Assembly (NCBI GenBank): GCA_900660155.1
Contig: CABFPE010000249.1
Location: 205,370 to 269,369, forward strand
Length of the DNA: 64,000 bases
Direction: 5' to 3'
Source of the DNA: Hofstenia miamia
Lineage: Eukaryota > Xenacoelomorpha > Acoela > Hofsteniidae
The notes under the pieces were generated by a model. That model searched no databases. It was not told the DNA's origin and saw only the letters and a list, made by a program, of their open reading frames with translations. The translations under genes were made by a program, and so were the position numbers. Numbering within the stretch: position 1 is the stretch's first letter; the number at the start of each line of letters is the position of its first letter. Positions 34,401 through 45,839 of this stretch are shown piece after piece.

Positions 34401-35733
34401 AAATTACGACCTGGTTGCAGCACTGGTCCACCCTATTTCAGTGGCACATGCGCCTGCCATAAGAGTTATTGATGCTCCGGTATCTAGAGTGGCTTTGATA
34501 TTTACGCTGTTAATAGTTGCCAGGATGAGGTTTTTCTCTAGGAGGTCTGTGATAATTCAGCATTCCTCTTCACCATTTCGGGCTGGTGCCCTTTATAGTT
34601 TAGACAGTCATCTTCTGATTGTAAAATGATTTCCTCGGCGTCTTCATCAATGTAATAACCATTATCATCTACTGCATAGACTACTACTTTGCATTCAGGC
34701 TTAGTGTGGCCCTGTTGACCACATTGCTTGCATCTGATTTTCTCTTGTATTATTGGTGGTTTCTCAATTTGCTATCATTTCGACGTTCCTTGATCGTTGT
34801 GAGAATGGGGTCGTGATGGAATTGTTGTGCATTCCCAATTCCTTTTGTACACGTCTGTTTCCATCCATTGAGAGCTGAATGTTTACGCATTAGCGTTGTG
34901 ATTGAATCTTTGATGTCACATTTATTCTCGAATATCCTTTTAAAAAGTGGCAACATTCCTGCGTGTATGTAAGAGTAAAGGTCTTGATGGTAGTATCAAC
35001 CTTCTTCACCTTATAAATGTATTCAGCAATGTTGTCGTCATCAGGCATCTTACAATTGTAAAGCAGCATGCGATACTGTTTGCGAGTATTTTCGTTATTA
35101 AATTGAACATTGAGAGCACTGATTAGGTTGTTGTAATCAAGTTTCGTATATGGATCGAGATTCATATATACAATAAGAGCATTTTCTTTGAGGAATAGAG
35201 GAAACTGGGCACAACTGTGCTCCTTAGTGCCTCCCTGTTGGCCTACATAGATTTCAAAAAGAACAAGCCACTCTAGAAATGTCTGTGTGTTTGATTGAAT
35301 TTTTCTGGTGAATGGGGGTGGAGTTTTTGAGATCTTTAGATCTGTCTTCATAGGATCATCCAGTAGCATAGATTTTCTCTTTTTGATGTTTGTTGTAAAA
35401 GCCTGTTGCGGAGTGGGCATATTGTGGATTCCTTAATCATGTCGACTTTTTCGTGGTGAGAAATGAGATGGAGGCATTGGTGCCTTTCGTCTTTGTGGGG
35501 TAACCACAGGGGATGATACTGCACTTGACGGGATATTTGTAGCAGTATTTATAGGACAGGTTTCCTTTTATGACATTTATTTCATTTCTGAGCTCCATTA
35601 TTTCGGAGAGTAATTTCTCTTTGTTGAAGTTAGTAACCTGTTGTAGTGTCAATGTGGGAAGTTTAGCAACATCTGTGTTTCCATTTTTAAGATTTTTCTT
35701 TTAGATCAAGGATTGAAGTACGCAAGGAGACAT
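31470..35733 (-). mobile_element. Ty3/gypsy LTR-retroelement fossil, broken
   Basis: Old, broken Ty3/gypsy-like copy on the minus strand, with many interruptions (ten or more by eye). Parts in order from right to left: gag (from about 35733, with a capsid-like region near 34890-35420), a CCHC zinc knuckle (about 34690-34740), a protease region, reverse transcriptase (about 32480-33000) and RNase H with the following linker (about 31500-32200). I see no integrase, and no pair of LTRs, so both ends are missing or unrecognised. An hAT transposon (33758-34425) is inserted in the protease region. The heavy decay says the insertion is old and the hAT insertion is later. Confidence 0.85.
33758..34425 (+). 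mobile_element. Internally deleted hAT transposon inside the Ty3 fossil
   Basis: Ends CAGTGTTGCAACC (left) and GGTTGCAGCACTG (right) are inverted with one mismatch. Flanking 8-mers TTGCACCC and GTCCACCC match at 6 of 8, a worn hAT target duplication. The inside carries subterminal gggccgggct motifs and a remnant of the hAT dimerisation domain: FPQLSKIARRILPIQ, then FSDAGNILTEKRNRLDPEHF. The catalytic part of the transposase is missing, so the copy cannot move itself. Confidence 0.88.
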
Positions 35734-35759
35734 GGTAGAATGTCTTCCGTCGGTTTTTT

Positions 35760-36574
35760 CAAAATCTAATTTGATTGGCTAAATTAAACATTTTTTGGTA
35801 AAAAAATTAAAAAATAAAGTTGTAAGATGCACTTTTTTCAATATTTTCAAGCACTCGCGCTTTTGGTCACGATGGAGATGTATCCCCGTCACAAAATCAT
35901 GTGTATGACTCCGATGGCATTCATTCTTCAGAATACTTCTTATTATGAATAGCAGCTTGAAATACTCTTAGAGCACAAGAATCCATAGTTCGATCTAACA
36001 AACTAACTACTTTTAAAATTTAGTAACTTCATATATCATAGTTTAGTGGGTTAAGAAAATTAAACCCGACACTCATAAACATGCATATTTTCTGAGCCAA
36101 CCCTACGCGACCCATATAAAATTGTTAGCATTCTGACCCTACTTACTAATCACTAAAATAAAAGATTCTCAACATTTACTATAAAGCCTTGTGCTTTTAT
36201 AGAAAATGAAAGGAAACAAATTCCGACCATAAAAGTGCTAAAAAAAATTTGTAATGATGAAGGCTTTAATACATTTATAACGCTCATTTTCGGATGAGGA
36301 TGAAAAAGATACTCAATGCATTTTCAAATATTTATTGCAGATCTCTGCCAACCCTGTATAAATTTTCATCACTTTATAGTTGGCCACAACTCACAGCTAC
36401 ACGTCAATTTTCAATATTATTTCAATTTCTGAGTCATAACATTCATGCACCTGCCCTGACCAAATAAAAAATTTAACATATGTGACCTGAACCGACCCCG
36501 CCAATGTTAATTAACACTCAAACCAGTGACCGAATCGACCCGGTTTGGAATGGATTGACCTGTTTACGACTGTG

Positions 36575-36577
<3 letters not shown>
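35760..36577. other. Intergenic stretch with possible MITE
   Basis: From about 36040 to 36570 there are repeated short motifs (aacccgac, ctgaccc, accgaccccg, cgacccggtt) like subterminal motifs of a MITE. I could not find matching ends or a target duplication. Confidence 0.3.

Positions 36578-36612
<35 letters not shown>
36578..36612. repeat. (TA)n microsatellite
   Basis: About 17 TA units upstream of the second FMO. Confidence 0.95.
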
Positions 36613-36614
<2 letters not shown>

Positions 36615-37042
36615 TCCTTTGATTCATTAACAGTACGAAGAGTTTATACTGACATTCATTATTTAGCATTTTATAATTTTCATATTCATGCGAATTTCTG
36701 AAATCGGAAAGAGCCTGTGCTTTCCATAACTGATCAAAAAATTAATGCATTAAAAATTTGTAATAACAATAAGAGTGCAGATTGAAAATAGTTTAAGTAA
36801 CTATTCCTAATTTATTTGCACAACAAATTCGCTTGTCAACATCATGAATTTTGAAGTCTACGTAAATATTGATATTATTATGGGAGAACAATTCTTACAT
36901 GCGGTAAACAAAAATGTAGAAAGCAAAAGTAGTGCAAATCACTCAATCTTTTGTTCGTACGTACTAGCTAATAAATATTAAAGTGCACTGAATTAAACAA
37001 TATCTCACATGTTTGCATGTGAACTTTGCACTCTATTATAAA

Positions 37043-38635
37043 ATGGTTAAGAAAGTCGCAGTTATTGGAGGTGGCATCAGTGGTTTGATTGCGACTAAGA
37101 TCTGCATTGAAGAAGGTCTAGAGCCTATATGCTTTGAAAAGAGTGATGATATTTGTGGATTGTGGAATTATCACGAAACTGTGGAGCATGGAAGGCCTTC
37201 AGTGTATGCCACCACTACTATTAATACAAGCAAGGAATTTATGGCCTTCAGTGATTATCCAGCTCCTAAAGATGCGGCCAATTACATGCATCATTCAGAA
37301 CTACTTAAATACTTTAAGTCATACGTAGATGCTTTTGGATTGATGAAGTTTGTTAAGTTGAGGCATAATATTGAAAATGTTGAGCCAACAGATGACCACG
37401 ACAAAAATGGATGTTGGAAATTGAGAGTCACAAATCTTGATACAAACGAAAAACAGGAAATATGTGTGAATTTCGTATTAGTTGCTACTGGGCATCATTG
37501 TTTTCCAAGAATACCAACATTTAAGGGATTGAATGACTTTAAAGGCACTGTAATCCACACACATGACTACAAGACTCCTTTCGGTTATAAAGACAAAAGC
37601 GTTTTGGTAATAGGGGTGGGAAATTCTGGACTTGATACAGTTGTCGATATTAGCCGTTTATCTAAGCAGGCCTATCTTTCTACACGCCGGGGAGTATGGG
37701 TGTATAGTAGAATGGCATCAGGTGGATTGCCGTTAGATTTATCGTTCACTACCCGACTTTTGGGTAAAATACCAAAACGGATATTTGGTAGAATTGCAAA
37801 ATTTACAGCGAACAAGAGATTTGATCATTCACTTTATGGATTAAAACCGGATTTTCTACCAAATCAATCTCATCCTTCTGTGTGTGATGAGTTGCCTATA
37901 ACATTGTTAACTGGAAGAATACTTGTTAAGCCAGATGTTGCCAAATTTACCGAAGAGGGAGTTGTCTTTAGTGACGGGTCATTTGTCAAATTAGATGCTG
38001 TTGTCATGGCGACTGGATACATAATTAAATTTCCATTTTTATCCAAAGAGATTATAGAGGAAAGGAATAATCAATTTCCAATGTATAAATACGTCTTCCC
38101 ACCACATCACGCGCACCACTCTATGGCCTTCATAGGATTCATCCAAGCAGTAGGTACATTGAACCCAATTTCTGAAATGCAATCACGATACGCTTGCAAA
38201 GTTTTTAAAAAGGAAATATCTCTTCCAAGTGAAATTGAAATGAACAAAGTTATCAAAGAAACCAGAGACGAAATAGATCAATGGTATTATAAATCTGAAA
38301 GACACACTATTCAGGCAGATTATCAAAAATATTTGGATGATCTTGCATCAATTGTAGGCGTCTATCCAAGAATTTTTTCAAGATTATTTACGGATCCTAA
38401 ATTAGCATTTGCTTTAATGTTCGGACCTGTCTTGCCCTATCATTATAGAATTGATGGGCCTAATTCTTGGCCAAAGGCGCGTGAAATGACACTCACCGTA
38501 TGGGATAGGGTAAAACATCCATTTAATCCAAAAAGTGCAAGTACCAAAGATAGCGCATTCTCAAAAATGATTTTTCCTTTTTTTCTGCTTTCTTTAATAT
38601 CTGCATGGTTTTTGAAAGAAAATTTTTTTATGTAA
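37043..38635 (+). CDS. Flavin-containing monooxygenase, intronless paralogue 2
   Basis: A 530-residue FMO. ATG at 37043 (MVKKVAVIGGG) aligns with paralogue 1; the frame is open further up only through a TTG. FAD motif GGGISG (9-14), conserved Asn61 in NTSKEFMAFSDYPAP, FKGTVIHTHDY (166-176), NADPH motif GVGNSG (191-196), MATGY, FGPVLPYHYRIDGP, and a C-terminal hydrophobic segment MIFPFFLLSLISAWF. The usual GGLW is CGLW here (DDICGLWNY), a small departure from the family. The first 200 residues align with paralogue 1 without gaps at roughly 55-60 percent identity by eye, so this is an old duplication with both copies kept open. It lies in the same orientation as paralogue 1, 15.7 kb downstream across a block of mobile elements. 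Confidence 0.95.
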   Translation: MVKKVAVIGGGISGLIATKICIEEGLEPICFEKSDDICGLWNYHETVEHGRPSVYATTTINTSKEFMAFSDYPAPKDAANYMHHSELLKYFKSYVDAFGLMKFVKLRHNIENVEPTDDHDKNGCWKLRVTNLDTNEKQEICVNFVLVATGHHCFPRIPTFKGLNDFKGTVIHTHDYKTPFGYKDKSVLVIGVGNSGLDTVVDISRLSKQAYLSTRRGVWVYSRMASGGLPLDLSFTTRLLGKIPKRIFGRIAKFTANKRFDHSLYGLKPDFLPNQSHPSVCDELPITLLTGRILVKPDVAKFTEEGVVFSDGSFVKLDAVVMATGYIIKFPFLSKEIIEERNNQFPMYKYVFPPHHAHHSMAFIGFIQAVGTLNPISEMQSRYACKVFKKEISLPSEIEMNKVIKETRDEIDQWYYKSERHTIQADYQKYLDDLASIVGVYPRIFSRLFTDPKLAFALMFGPVLPYHYRIDGPNSWPKAREMTLTVWDRVKHPFNPKSASTKDSAFSKMIFPFFLLSLISAWFLKENFFM

Positions 38636-38639
38636 TTTT

Positions 38640-39741
38640 AGATTTGTTCATTACTTGGATTTAAATGTATTTTCTTCACACATATCTTTGCATATGATAA
38701 ATTGATATGTCGCAATTTAGCATATTTCCTTTTAAAATAGCAGTTTCTCTTTGCAATCAATTTTATTAACATATAAATGTAGACATTTTTCTTAGAAGAA
38801 ATGACTTTACATATAAATCTCTCGTTATCAATTTGATGCCAAGGCTAACATGGAACTATCCTTTTTAAATATATGTGTAGGATTTGCCAGTTTAGACATT
38901 AAGCATATCGCTAAGATAGACTTTCAGTTTACATAGAACTTATATTCAACATACATATGTTACAATTTTCAGATTAAGTCTTCACAGAAATATGCAGTCA
39001 AAAAACAAATAATGAACGTGTAGCATGCTAAGATCCGACTATTTCAGAAAAAACGAGGAATGACTGCTGTGTTATACTACTGCAATAAACAATTATGCTA
39101 TATCTCATTAAGAGTCCCAAATCTTTACTAATGTTGTTGTAAATTAGGAGTTGGGAATGATATGAAATTTCCAAGCAAAAATTTTAAAAGTTTCTTGAGA
39201 TAAACTCAAATTTTTATTAGCAATTTGTTGAATCATTATAAACTTTCCTCTTTTAAGAATTTCGGGGGTTGTTCAAGTGAAGGAGGAAGAGCGAAAATAT
39301 AGTATAAAATTCCAAAAAACCTAAATATCATTCTAAAGTTGGAGCACTATGATATTTCACTCTCTCTTTATTAATACAATGTTTCTATGATTGATGAAAC
39401 TTTGTATAAACGTTTTATCAATAAGTTTTATGAAATAAACGCAATTCTTTTTTTAGAATCTACTTTATATCTTGTAGTGAATATTCTTAACTTTGTGGAT
39501 TTTATTTTTAAAATATTCGATATTTTTAATATTTTAAAGCTGTGGACAAATTTAAAATAATTAATAAAATATGTAAATTAAAAAGATGTCGGACCTAGTA
39601 GGTACAATAGCATATTATTCATTGAAGCATTGAGAGCTAATTTTTTTCGGAAGTATCGATAAATGAACGCGAATTTTGAAATCATTTACATAAAAGGTCA
39701 GTAAAAAATGTCAGGGATCCTCATTTAAAAAATATACTATT

Positions 39742-39745
<4 letters not shown>
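38640..39745. other. Downstream flank of FMO paralogue 2
   Basis: No gene or repeat recognised. No AATAAA lies directly after the stop, unlike paralogue 1. Confidence 0.4.

Positions 39746-39775
<30 letters not shown>
39746..39775. repeat. (TA)n microsatellite
   Basis: About 15 TA units directly before copy A of the 390-bp repeat. Confidence 0.95.
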
Positions 39776-39776
<1 letters not shown>

Positions 39777-39777
<1 letters not shown>

Positions 39778-40160
39778 CTACCAAGTTCTGAACTATCAAC
39801 AAAATGCATTGGGTAGGCGCAATTATTTTTCATTCTTGTGGCATAATTCTGAAAGAGGCTTATGCAGGACGGGGAGTCATCTCAGTTTTGATAATCTTGA
39901 GTGACATTGTTTAAATTATCAAATTATTAAATAGAAAGACACTAAAAATGCATCTCACCACCTAAATTTCAAATTTCTTAGAATTTAGAGAAAAAAAATT
40001 TAATCAGTCAAAATTAATGTTGAAAACGTGAATTCTGGTTTACTTCAAAGAAACTTAGTCACAAAATACAAATTTTTAAATATTAATTTTAGAATATCAG
40101 AAATATTAAAATAGCGAGATTTTTTTAAGAAATATCAAATAGATATAATATTTCTGGAGA
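39777..40160 (+). repeat. 390-bp direct repeat, copy A
   Basis: Begins accaagttctgaactatc and ends aaatagatataatat. It recurs at 41347-41720 and 42156-42530 with a few percent divergence from this copy. Like the other copies it is preceded by a TA-rich tract. No ORF. Possibly the 5' or terminal-repeat part of the Penelope-like element that follows copies B and C. Confidence 0.8.
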
Positions 40161-40649
40161 TTCTATGGCTATTCCCATCCTTGCTTCCGATATGGTTTCC
40201 TCAAGTCTCATCTAAGAAAAATATAAGTTGGAATCTTTTCAAAAACAGGCTTGACATCTTGAGTTACCAAACTGGATGCTCCCTTCTTACGCCTTCTTGT
40301 TTGAGCATCTGATATCAAGACCTATGTGACAGTTACTCTCATTATCGCATTCTGTGATTTGAAATCATCTTGGAGTGCCGATTGTTTTCGCTTAGGAAGA
40401 TTTTGTTTAAATTATGACATTTTGCTTTTATGCCATTTTGATTGTTTGGTAATGGCTTTCTCACCCTATACACTTATTTGCTGGATACATACAAAAGAAG
40501 TTTTCGCACTTATGAATGATGCTGCTAATTATCAGCTGGAACTTAAGTTATAGAGCAATAAATAACATTGAATGTGGTCATTTTTATAAAATGAATTTGA
40601 TGCAATCTTTTCAAACCGCTATAATAGTTTCATGCGCTTTCATTTTCCA

Positions 40650-40890
40650 TCCCCCTCAAAGTTAGGTCTTCTATCACAGTTCCAGAGGCATTTAGTTTCT
40701 TTCAAGAATGGCTGCATTAAATTCTCCTTTGAGTAACCTTAAGGCTTTAAAGCGTAATGTAAATGACCATATAGATGTTCTTGAATTCGTATTTTCAAAT
40801 GTTTCACCAATGTAGAGGCAGTCACACTTCTGACAATTATATTAATAAACAATTGATGAAATCAAAGGTTTTTGAATGGTTAGCCGCTTT
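40650..40890 (-). mobile_element. Penelope-like element fragment, GIY-YIG region
   Basis: On the minus strand, QKCDCLYIGET is followed in a neighbouring frame by KHLKIRIQEHLYGH, the GIY-YIG endonuclease core of Penelope-like retroelements. Worn, short, no RT present. Confidence 0.55.
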
Positions 40891-40961
40891 AATTCCTGTA
40901 TCAAGAGGAATGAGTTAGCATCATTAATTGAAATATTGCAGACAGGTTCCGTAAATTAAGA

Positions 40962-40963
<2 letters not shown>

Positions 40964-41030
<67 letters not shown>
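40964..41030. repeat. (TA)n microsatellite
   Basis: The longest AT tract outside the N gap, with one TG and one AA interruption. It runs directly into cgaaacatgt, the same ten bases that form the 3' half of the hammerhead core at 42771-42780. Confidence 0.95.
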
Positions 41031-41032
<2 letters not shown>

Positions 41033-41811
41033 GAAACATGTATGATTTTGAATAAATTTGTTTTTACATGGAATATGCTAAGCCTTAGCAAATAATCTTT
41101 TAAATTATAATAATAATTTTTTAAATATATACATATATTTATATATGACTTTTTGAAATATTTCGTAGTGTGGTTTGAGAGCTTAATAATAAATTTATCA
41201 TGGTGTGGATGCTCTTTACCTTAAATAATTTTTTCTTTTACTGATTTGAATTGCTTTTCAAACTTAGAATTAACGTTTTTGTTGATTTAGGTGATTTTGC
41301 TATACAACTGTAGTGGCTTGACTGGTCACTATATATATATAATTATTACCAAGTTCTGAACTATCAACAAAATGCATTGGGTAGGCGCAATTATTTTTCA
41401 TTCTTGTGGCATAATTCTGAAAGAGGCTTACGCAGGACGGAGAGTCATCTCAGTTTTGATCATCTTGAGTGACATTGTTTAAATTATCAAATTATTGAAT
41501 AGAAAGACACTGAAAATGCATCTCACCACCTAAATTTTAAATTTCTTAGAATTTAGAGGAAAAATGATTTAATCAGTCAAAATTAATGTTGAAAACGTGA
41601 ATTCTGATTTACTTCAAAGAAACTTAGTCACAAAATAGAAATTTTTAAATATTAATTTTAGAATATCAGAAATATCAAAATAGCGAGATTTTTTTAAGAA
41701 ATATCAAATAGATATAATATATATATTGCCATGAACATGCACCTAAGAGGAAGAACTTTACTATTTTAATGAAAACCAAGCATACAAAAATTGCAGAAGC
41801 TATATTCATAA
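41031..41811 (+). repeat. About 780-bp direct duplication, copy 1
   Basis: From cgaaacatgtatgatttt to gctatattcata. It contains repeat copy B (41347-41720) and the start of a Penelope-like tail. It is repeated essentially without change at 41841-42620. A single N (41812) separates the copies inside a (TA)n tract. Most likely the same locus assembled twice. Confidence 0.9.
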
Positions 41812-41840
41812 NATATATATATATATATATATATATATAT

Positions 41841-42620
41841 ACGAAACATGTATGATTTTGAATAAATTTGTTTTTACATGGAATATGCTAAGCCTTAGCA
41901 AATAATCTTTTAAATTATAATAATAATTTTTTAAATATATACATATATTTATATATGACTTTTTGAAATATTTCGTAGTGTGGTTTGAGAGCTTAATAAT
42001 AAATTTATCATGGTGTGGATGCTCTTTACCTTAAATAATTTTTTCTTTTACTGATTTGAATTGCTTTTCAAACTTAGAATTAACGTTTTTGTTGATTTAG
42101 GTGATTTTGCTATACAACTGTAGTGGCTTGACTGGTCACTATATATATATAATTATTACCAAGTTCTGAACTATCAACAAAATGCATTGGGTAGGCGCAA
42201 TTATTTTTCATTCTTGTGGCATAATTCTGAAAGAGGCTTACGCAGGACGGAGAGTCATCTCAGTTTTGATCATCTTGAGTGACATTGTTTAAATTATCAA
42301 ATTATTGAATAGAAAGACACTGAAAATGCATCTCACCACCTAAATTTTAAATTTCTTAGAATTTAGAGGAAAAATGATTTAATCAGTCAAAATTAATGTT
42401 GAAAACGTGAATTCTGATTTACTTCAAAGAAACTTAGTCACAAAATAGAAATTTTTAAATATTAATTTTAGAATATCAGAAATATCAAAATAGCGAGATT
42501 TTTTTAAGAAATATCAAATAGATATAATATATATATTGCCATGAACATGCACCTAAGAGGAAGAACTTTACTATTTTAATGAAAACCAAGCATACAAAAA
42601 TTGCAGAAGCTATATTCATA
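41841..42620 (+). repeat. About 780-bp direct duplication, copy 2
   Basis: Repeats 41031-41811, including the 390-bp repeat (copy C, 42156-42530), then continues into the complete Penelope-like 3' end. Confidence 0.9.
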
Positions 42621-42845
42621 AAAGAAACTAAGGAGAATCTATTAAATAAACAATTAGGTCAAAGATTAAATATCGTATAAGATCTACGAATTACAATTTT
42701 AAAATCATAAAATTTGTATTTACCACCATATTATTTTAGTTATTTTGTACTGACGATGAGTGGAGATACTCGAAACATGTCTACATAAAATATTTCTTGT
42801 TTTTTACAATGAATAGTTTAAGCACACTTTGTACACAATATATAT
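42532..42845 (+). mobile_element. Penelope-like element 3' end
   Basis: Reads HEHAPKRKNFTILMKTKHTK, then IAEAIFIKETKENLLNKQ, the segment after the GIY-YIG core in Penelope-like elements. A 3' noncoding part with a hammerhead-like motif follows, and a tail ctttgtacacaatatatata. The copy is 5'-truncated. Confidence 0.65.
42741..42795 (+). ncRNA. Hammerhead ribozyme motif, type I, in the Penelope-like 3' end
   Basis: Core box CTGACGA at 42750-42756 (C3-A9, N7 = C). Stem II GAGT/ACTC (42758-42761 with 42768-42771) has a 6-base loop and one extra T before it. GAA box at 42772-42774. A very short stem III AC/GT has a 2-base loop (42775-42780). C17 is at 42781. Stem I pairs GTA (42747-42749) with TAC (42782-42784) and, after a 2-base bulge, TTTT with AAAA. 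Self-cleavage would fall after 42781. Minimal stem III hammerheads are known in Penelope-like elements. Activity is inferred, not shown. Confidence 0.65.
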
Positions 42846-44892
42846 ATTTATATGATGACCTCGCATGTGTTCTTCTATTCTCAATTTTATATATCGTCTG
42901 GTCTCGCCAATGTATGAATAATTGCCATACAAATAGACGAATCCATTTGACAAATCAATTGACTTTACATTTATATATACATGTATACATATATACTTAT
43001 ATAATTTTAATATTGCACTTCTTAAGCAATGGAATTATAAACAATCAAGTTTTTTCCAATATTTGCTTGAAAAAAATTATTTAATAAGATTATAGATTCA
43101 GCTAATAATGCAATTAAATCAAAATTCATTGTGTGAAAAATACCTGGACTGCTATCACTAATTCGTAGAGAGTCGATTTATGCAAGTTACTTGATTTTGA
43201 TTTTCACAATTATTTGTTTGCAATTCCACCTAGAGTGAGTGATATATTATCAAAGCTCCGATCAAACACACAATTAATCCCAAGAATAATGAAGCAGATC
43301 ATGGTGATTCGAGACACGTGGTGATCAGTGATCCAAGAAGTTCTGACCAGAAAAGACCCAAACAAAATTGCTAACTGCTTAAATATATAAATGATCAAAA
43401 ATTGAAACATAAATTAAGAACAAATAAATAATTGAAAACTAATTCGATTACAGTGTATTAATGAATATACATTTCACGTGTATGTTAATCCTTTGCAAAA
43501 TTATGCCTTAACCCTATTTTGTATTGTAATATAGAAAAGTGTGCATATTTTAGCAGTAAAACATCAAAACAATATTAACCACAAGATGGCATACTGGTAA
43601 AATTTAATATTATCTCAACATAACTTAGTTGATTAATTTACTTGGTATCCCAATTTTATATTTTTCAATATTAGTTTGGCGTAAAATTAAATCAGCTAGA
43701 ACTGTTAAAATCGCATGAATAGCTAAGGCTAAGCTCTGAACTCTGTCACAGAGATTTTCAATATGAAATATTTTGTGATTAAAAATACACAATTCTGTAA
43801 AATTTCTTGGCCTAACAATGCTTTAACTAACAAATATTTTAGTTTATCTGCAATGCGGTCATACTCAATCTTCGCATTGATATAGTTAAAGTACGAAATT
43901 CCACAGCGTCCTTTGACGGAAAATTATTCAACTTTTATCCTAATGGCGGTTACAATTATCAATGCTTTGCCTAGACTGTTTCTTACTAAAAGCACAACGT
44001 GCTGGGTCAACTCTTTAATTGGATCAATCCTTCTCACAATCGGTAAGAATTATGCACTCTACAATATACTTAATAAAGCATGTCTACGACCTTTGGGTTT
44101 GTCGATATTTTAGTAAGAATCATATTTTCCTCTGATTTATTGGGTGTCTTGTCTTGGATTCATAATCATAAATATGTTGTTCATAGATATTTTAGTGACT
44201 AAGTTTTCAAGGAATTTCTATAAGCTAAGTGCTCAAAAATAATTATTTTGGAAATACCTCTGCATTGCAACGCGTATGATCATGAAATATTTCCCAGTGT
44301 TGTAAGTTCAAAAACGTTCAATTATATATTTACAAAATTGCAAAATCATGTTCTTTTCATGTTAGAGCAATCATTTACAACATACTAATAAGGACTGAAA
44401 GTAAGTTGATAAAAATTTATCTGACCACCAGATAAGGAAAGTTTTCATTTTTATCCATTAATGTCCACATCCACCTTTAGTAAAAATCTTTGTTATATTA
44501 CGAATAATGTTCGTATGGCTATCGTATTTGCAATCAATCTCAATGTAAAAAAAGTATGCTCAGCTGAAGCGAATGAGCCTAATAAATATTGCAAGGTATT
44601 TGTCTGATCTGTGGAAAATAGGTGGCCTTCGTTTGACATTGATTTAATTTTTCGGCATAATTATTTGTATTTCACTGATATTTGTGCATGATAAAATTAA
44701 TCTTTCTTCTTGGAAGTTGGAAAATATTTTTAAGTATCTAGAGATAGAAAGAGAAGAATATTCCATAATTATATAATAACAGTTTTCTACTATCAAATAT
44801 AAGCAAACACCAGACACATCTTACCCCCAAGAAATATTTTTATCAAACGCATTCAGCAATTGTGTCAATTTTCTTAAAAATTCCTTAATATA
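42846..44892. other. Intergenic stretch
   Basis: No gene supported. Open frames at 43210-43410 and 43913-44113 have no recognisable domain or splice setting. Confidence 0.4.
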
Positions 44893-44917
44893 ATATATAT
44901 ATATATATATATATATT
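44893..44917. repeat. (TA)n microsatellite
   Basis: About 12 TA units. Confidence 0.9.
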
Positions 44918-45839
44918 TCTGTTAACACTTAGAATACTTCATTTATTTCAGCATGTATTTTATCATAGCAACTTTTTGTCACTATACAAAACATTTTATC
45001 CTAAATGAAAATTAAAATATAAACAATTTTTTCTAATTTATATATTAGCTCAATCTAATAACAGCTGCAACTGCACTTTGACATTTTTATTGAAATAGAT
45101 CTATGTCTTAGAAAACTTTGTTTTTGCATTTCTGATATATATTAAATGAATTCATCTGAAAATGTATTTTCTCATTTTGACCAGTCTACAACTGCAAACA
45201 TAATTGTAACATTTAATGTAGCAAACTTACCGGTTTTGTAAATATAACTAAACGAAGGTGACTCAAAATTCAAATTCCTTGCGCACATTCTTGTGAATTT
45301 TGAAGTATGAGTGATTTTCACAGGCTATTTCCAATAAAGTCGTCGTCCATCTAACTAAATTAGAATCAAATTTTAGATCAAAATTGCCTTATAATTATTG
45401 ATACATGTATGCAAATAGTTTTTTAGAACTGCAAAACTGCCCAATCATTTTGTGCCATTTTTTCCATTTTTATTATATTTTTTAGTACATTTTTTCAAAT
45501 GAATGTACAAATGCACCTTCGAGAAAACAAAATTTTACTTCTTTCTTTCCTTAAGGAATTAAGTGGACTTCTTTATGTTCTATAAAATATGGGTTGAGCA
45601 TCTAAATGACATTGAAGTAACTGTATAATCTCTTTTTTTTGGTAAATAGAAGGCAACGTCGTGCCCAACTTCCGAAAGTATCTCGAAGCACAAAGCTGTG
45701 CCCATGGCTTTTCCTTCTCTTAATAAATGGCTTTTTACGTGTGATTCTTTATGACCTCAAATATGTAGACAACCACAGCATGGGAATTTATCCCCATGAA
45801 TTACTCCAGTAATGCAAAGGCCATATTGGAAATTTCCAT

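Noticed and set aside
31470-35733. A recent, complete LTR retrotransposon
   Set aside because: No LTR pair, no visible integrase, many interruptions and a nested transposon mark it as an old fossil.
39777-42530. CRISPR-like or satellite array from the three 390-bp repeats
   Set aside because: Units are long, irregularly spaced, in an animal genome, and one pair is explained by an assembly overlap.
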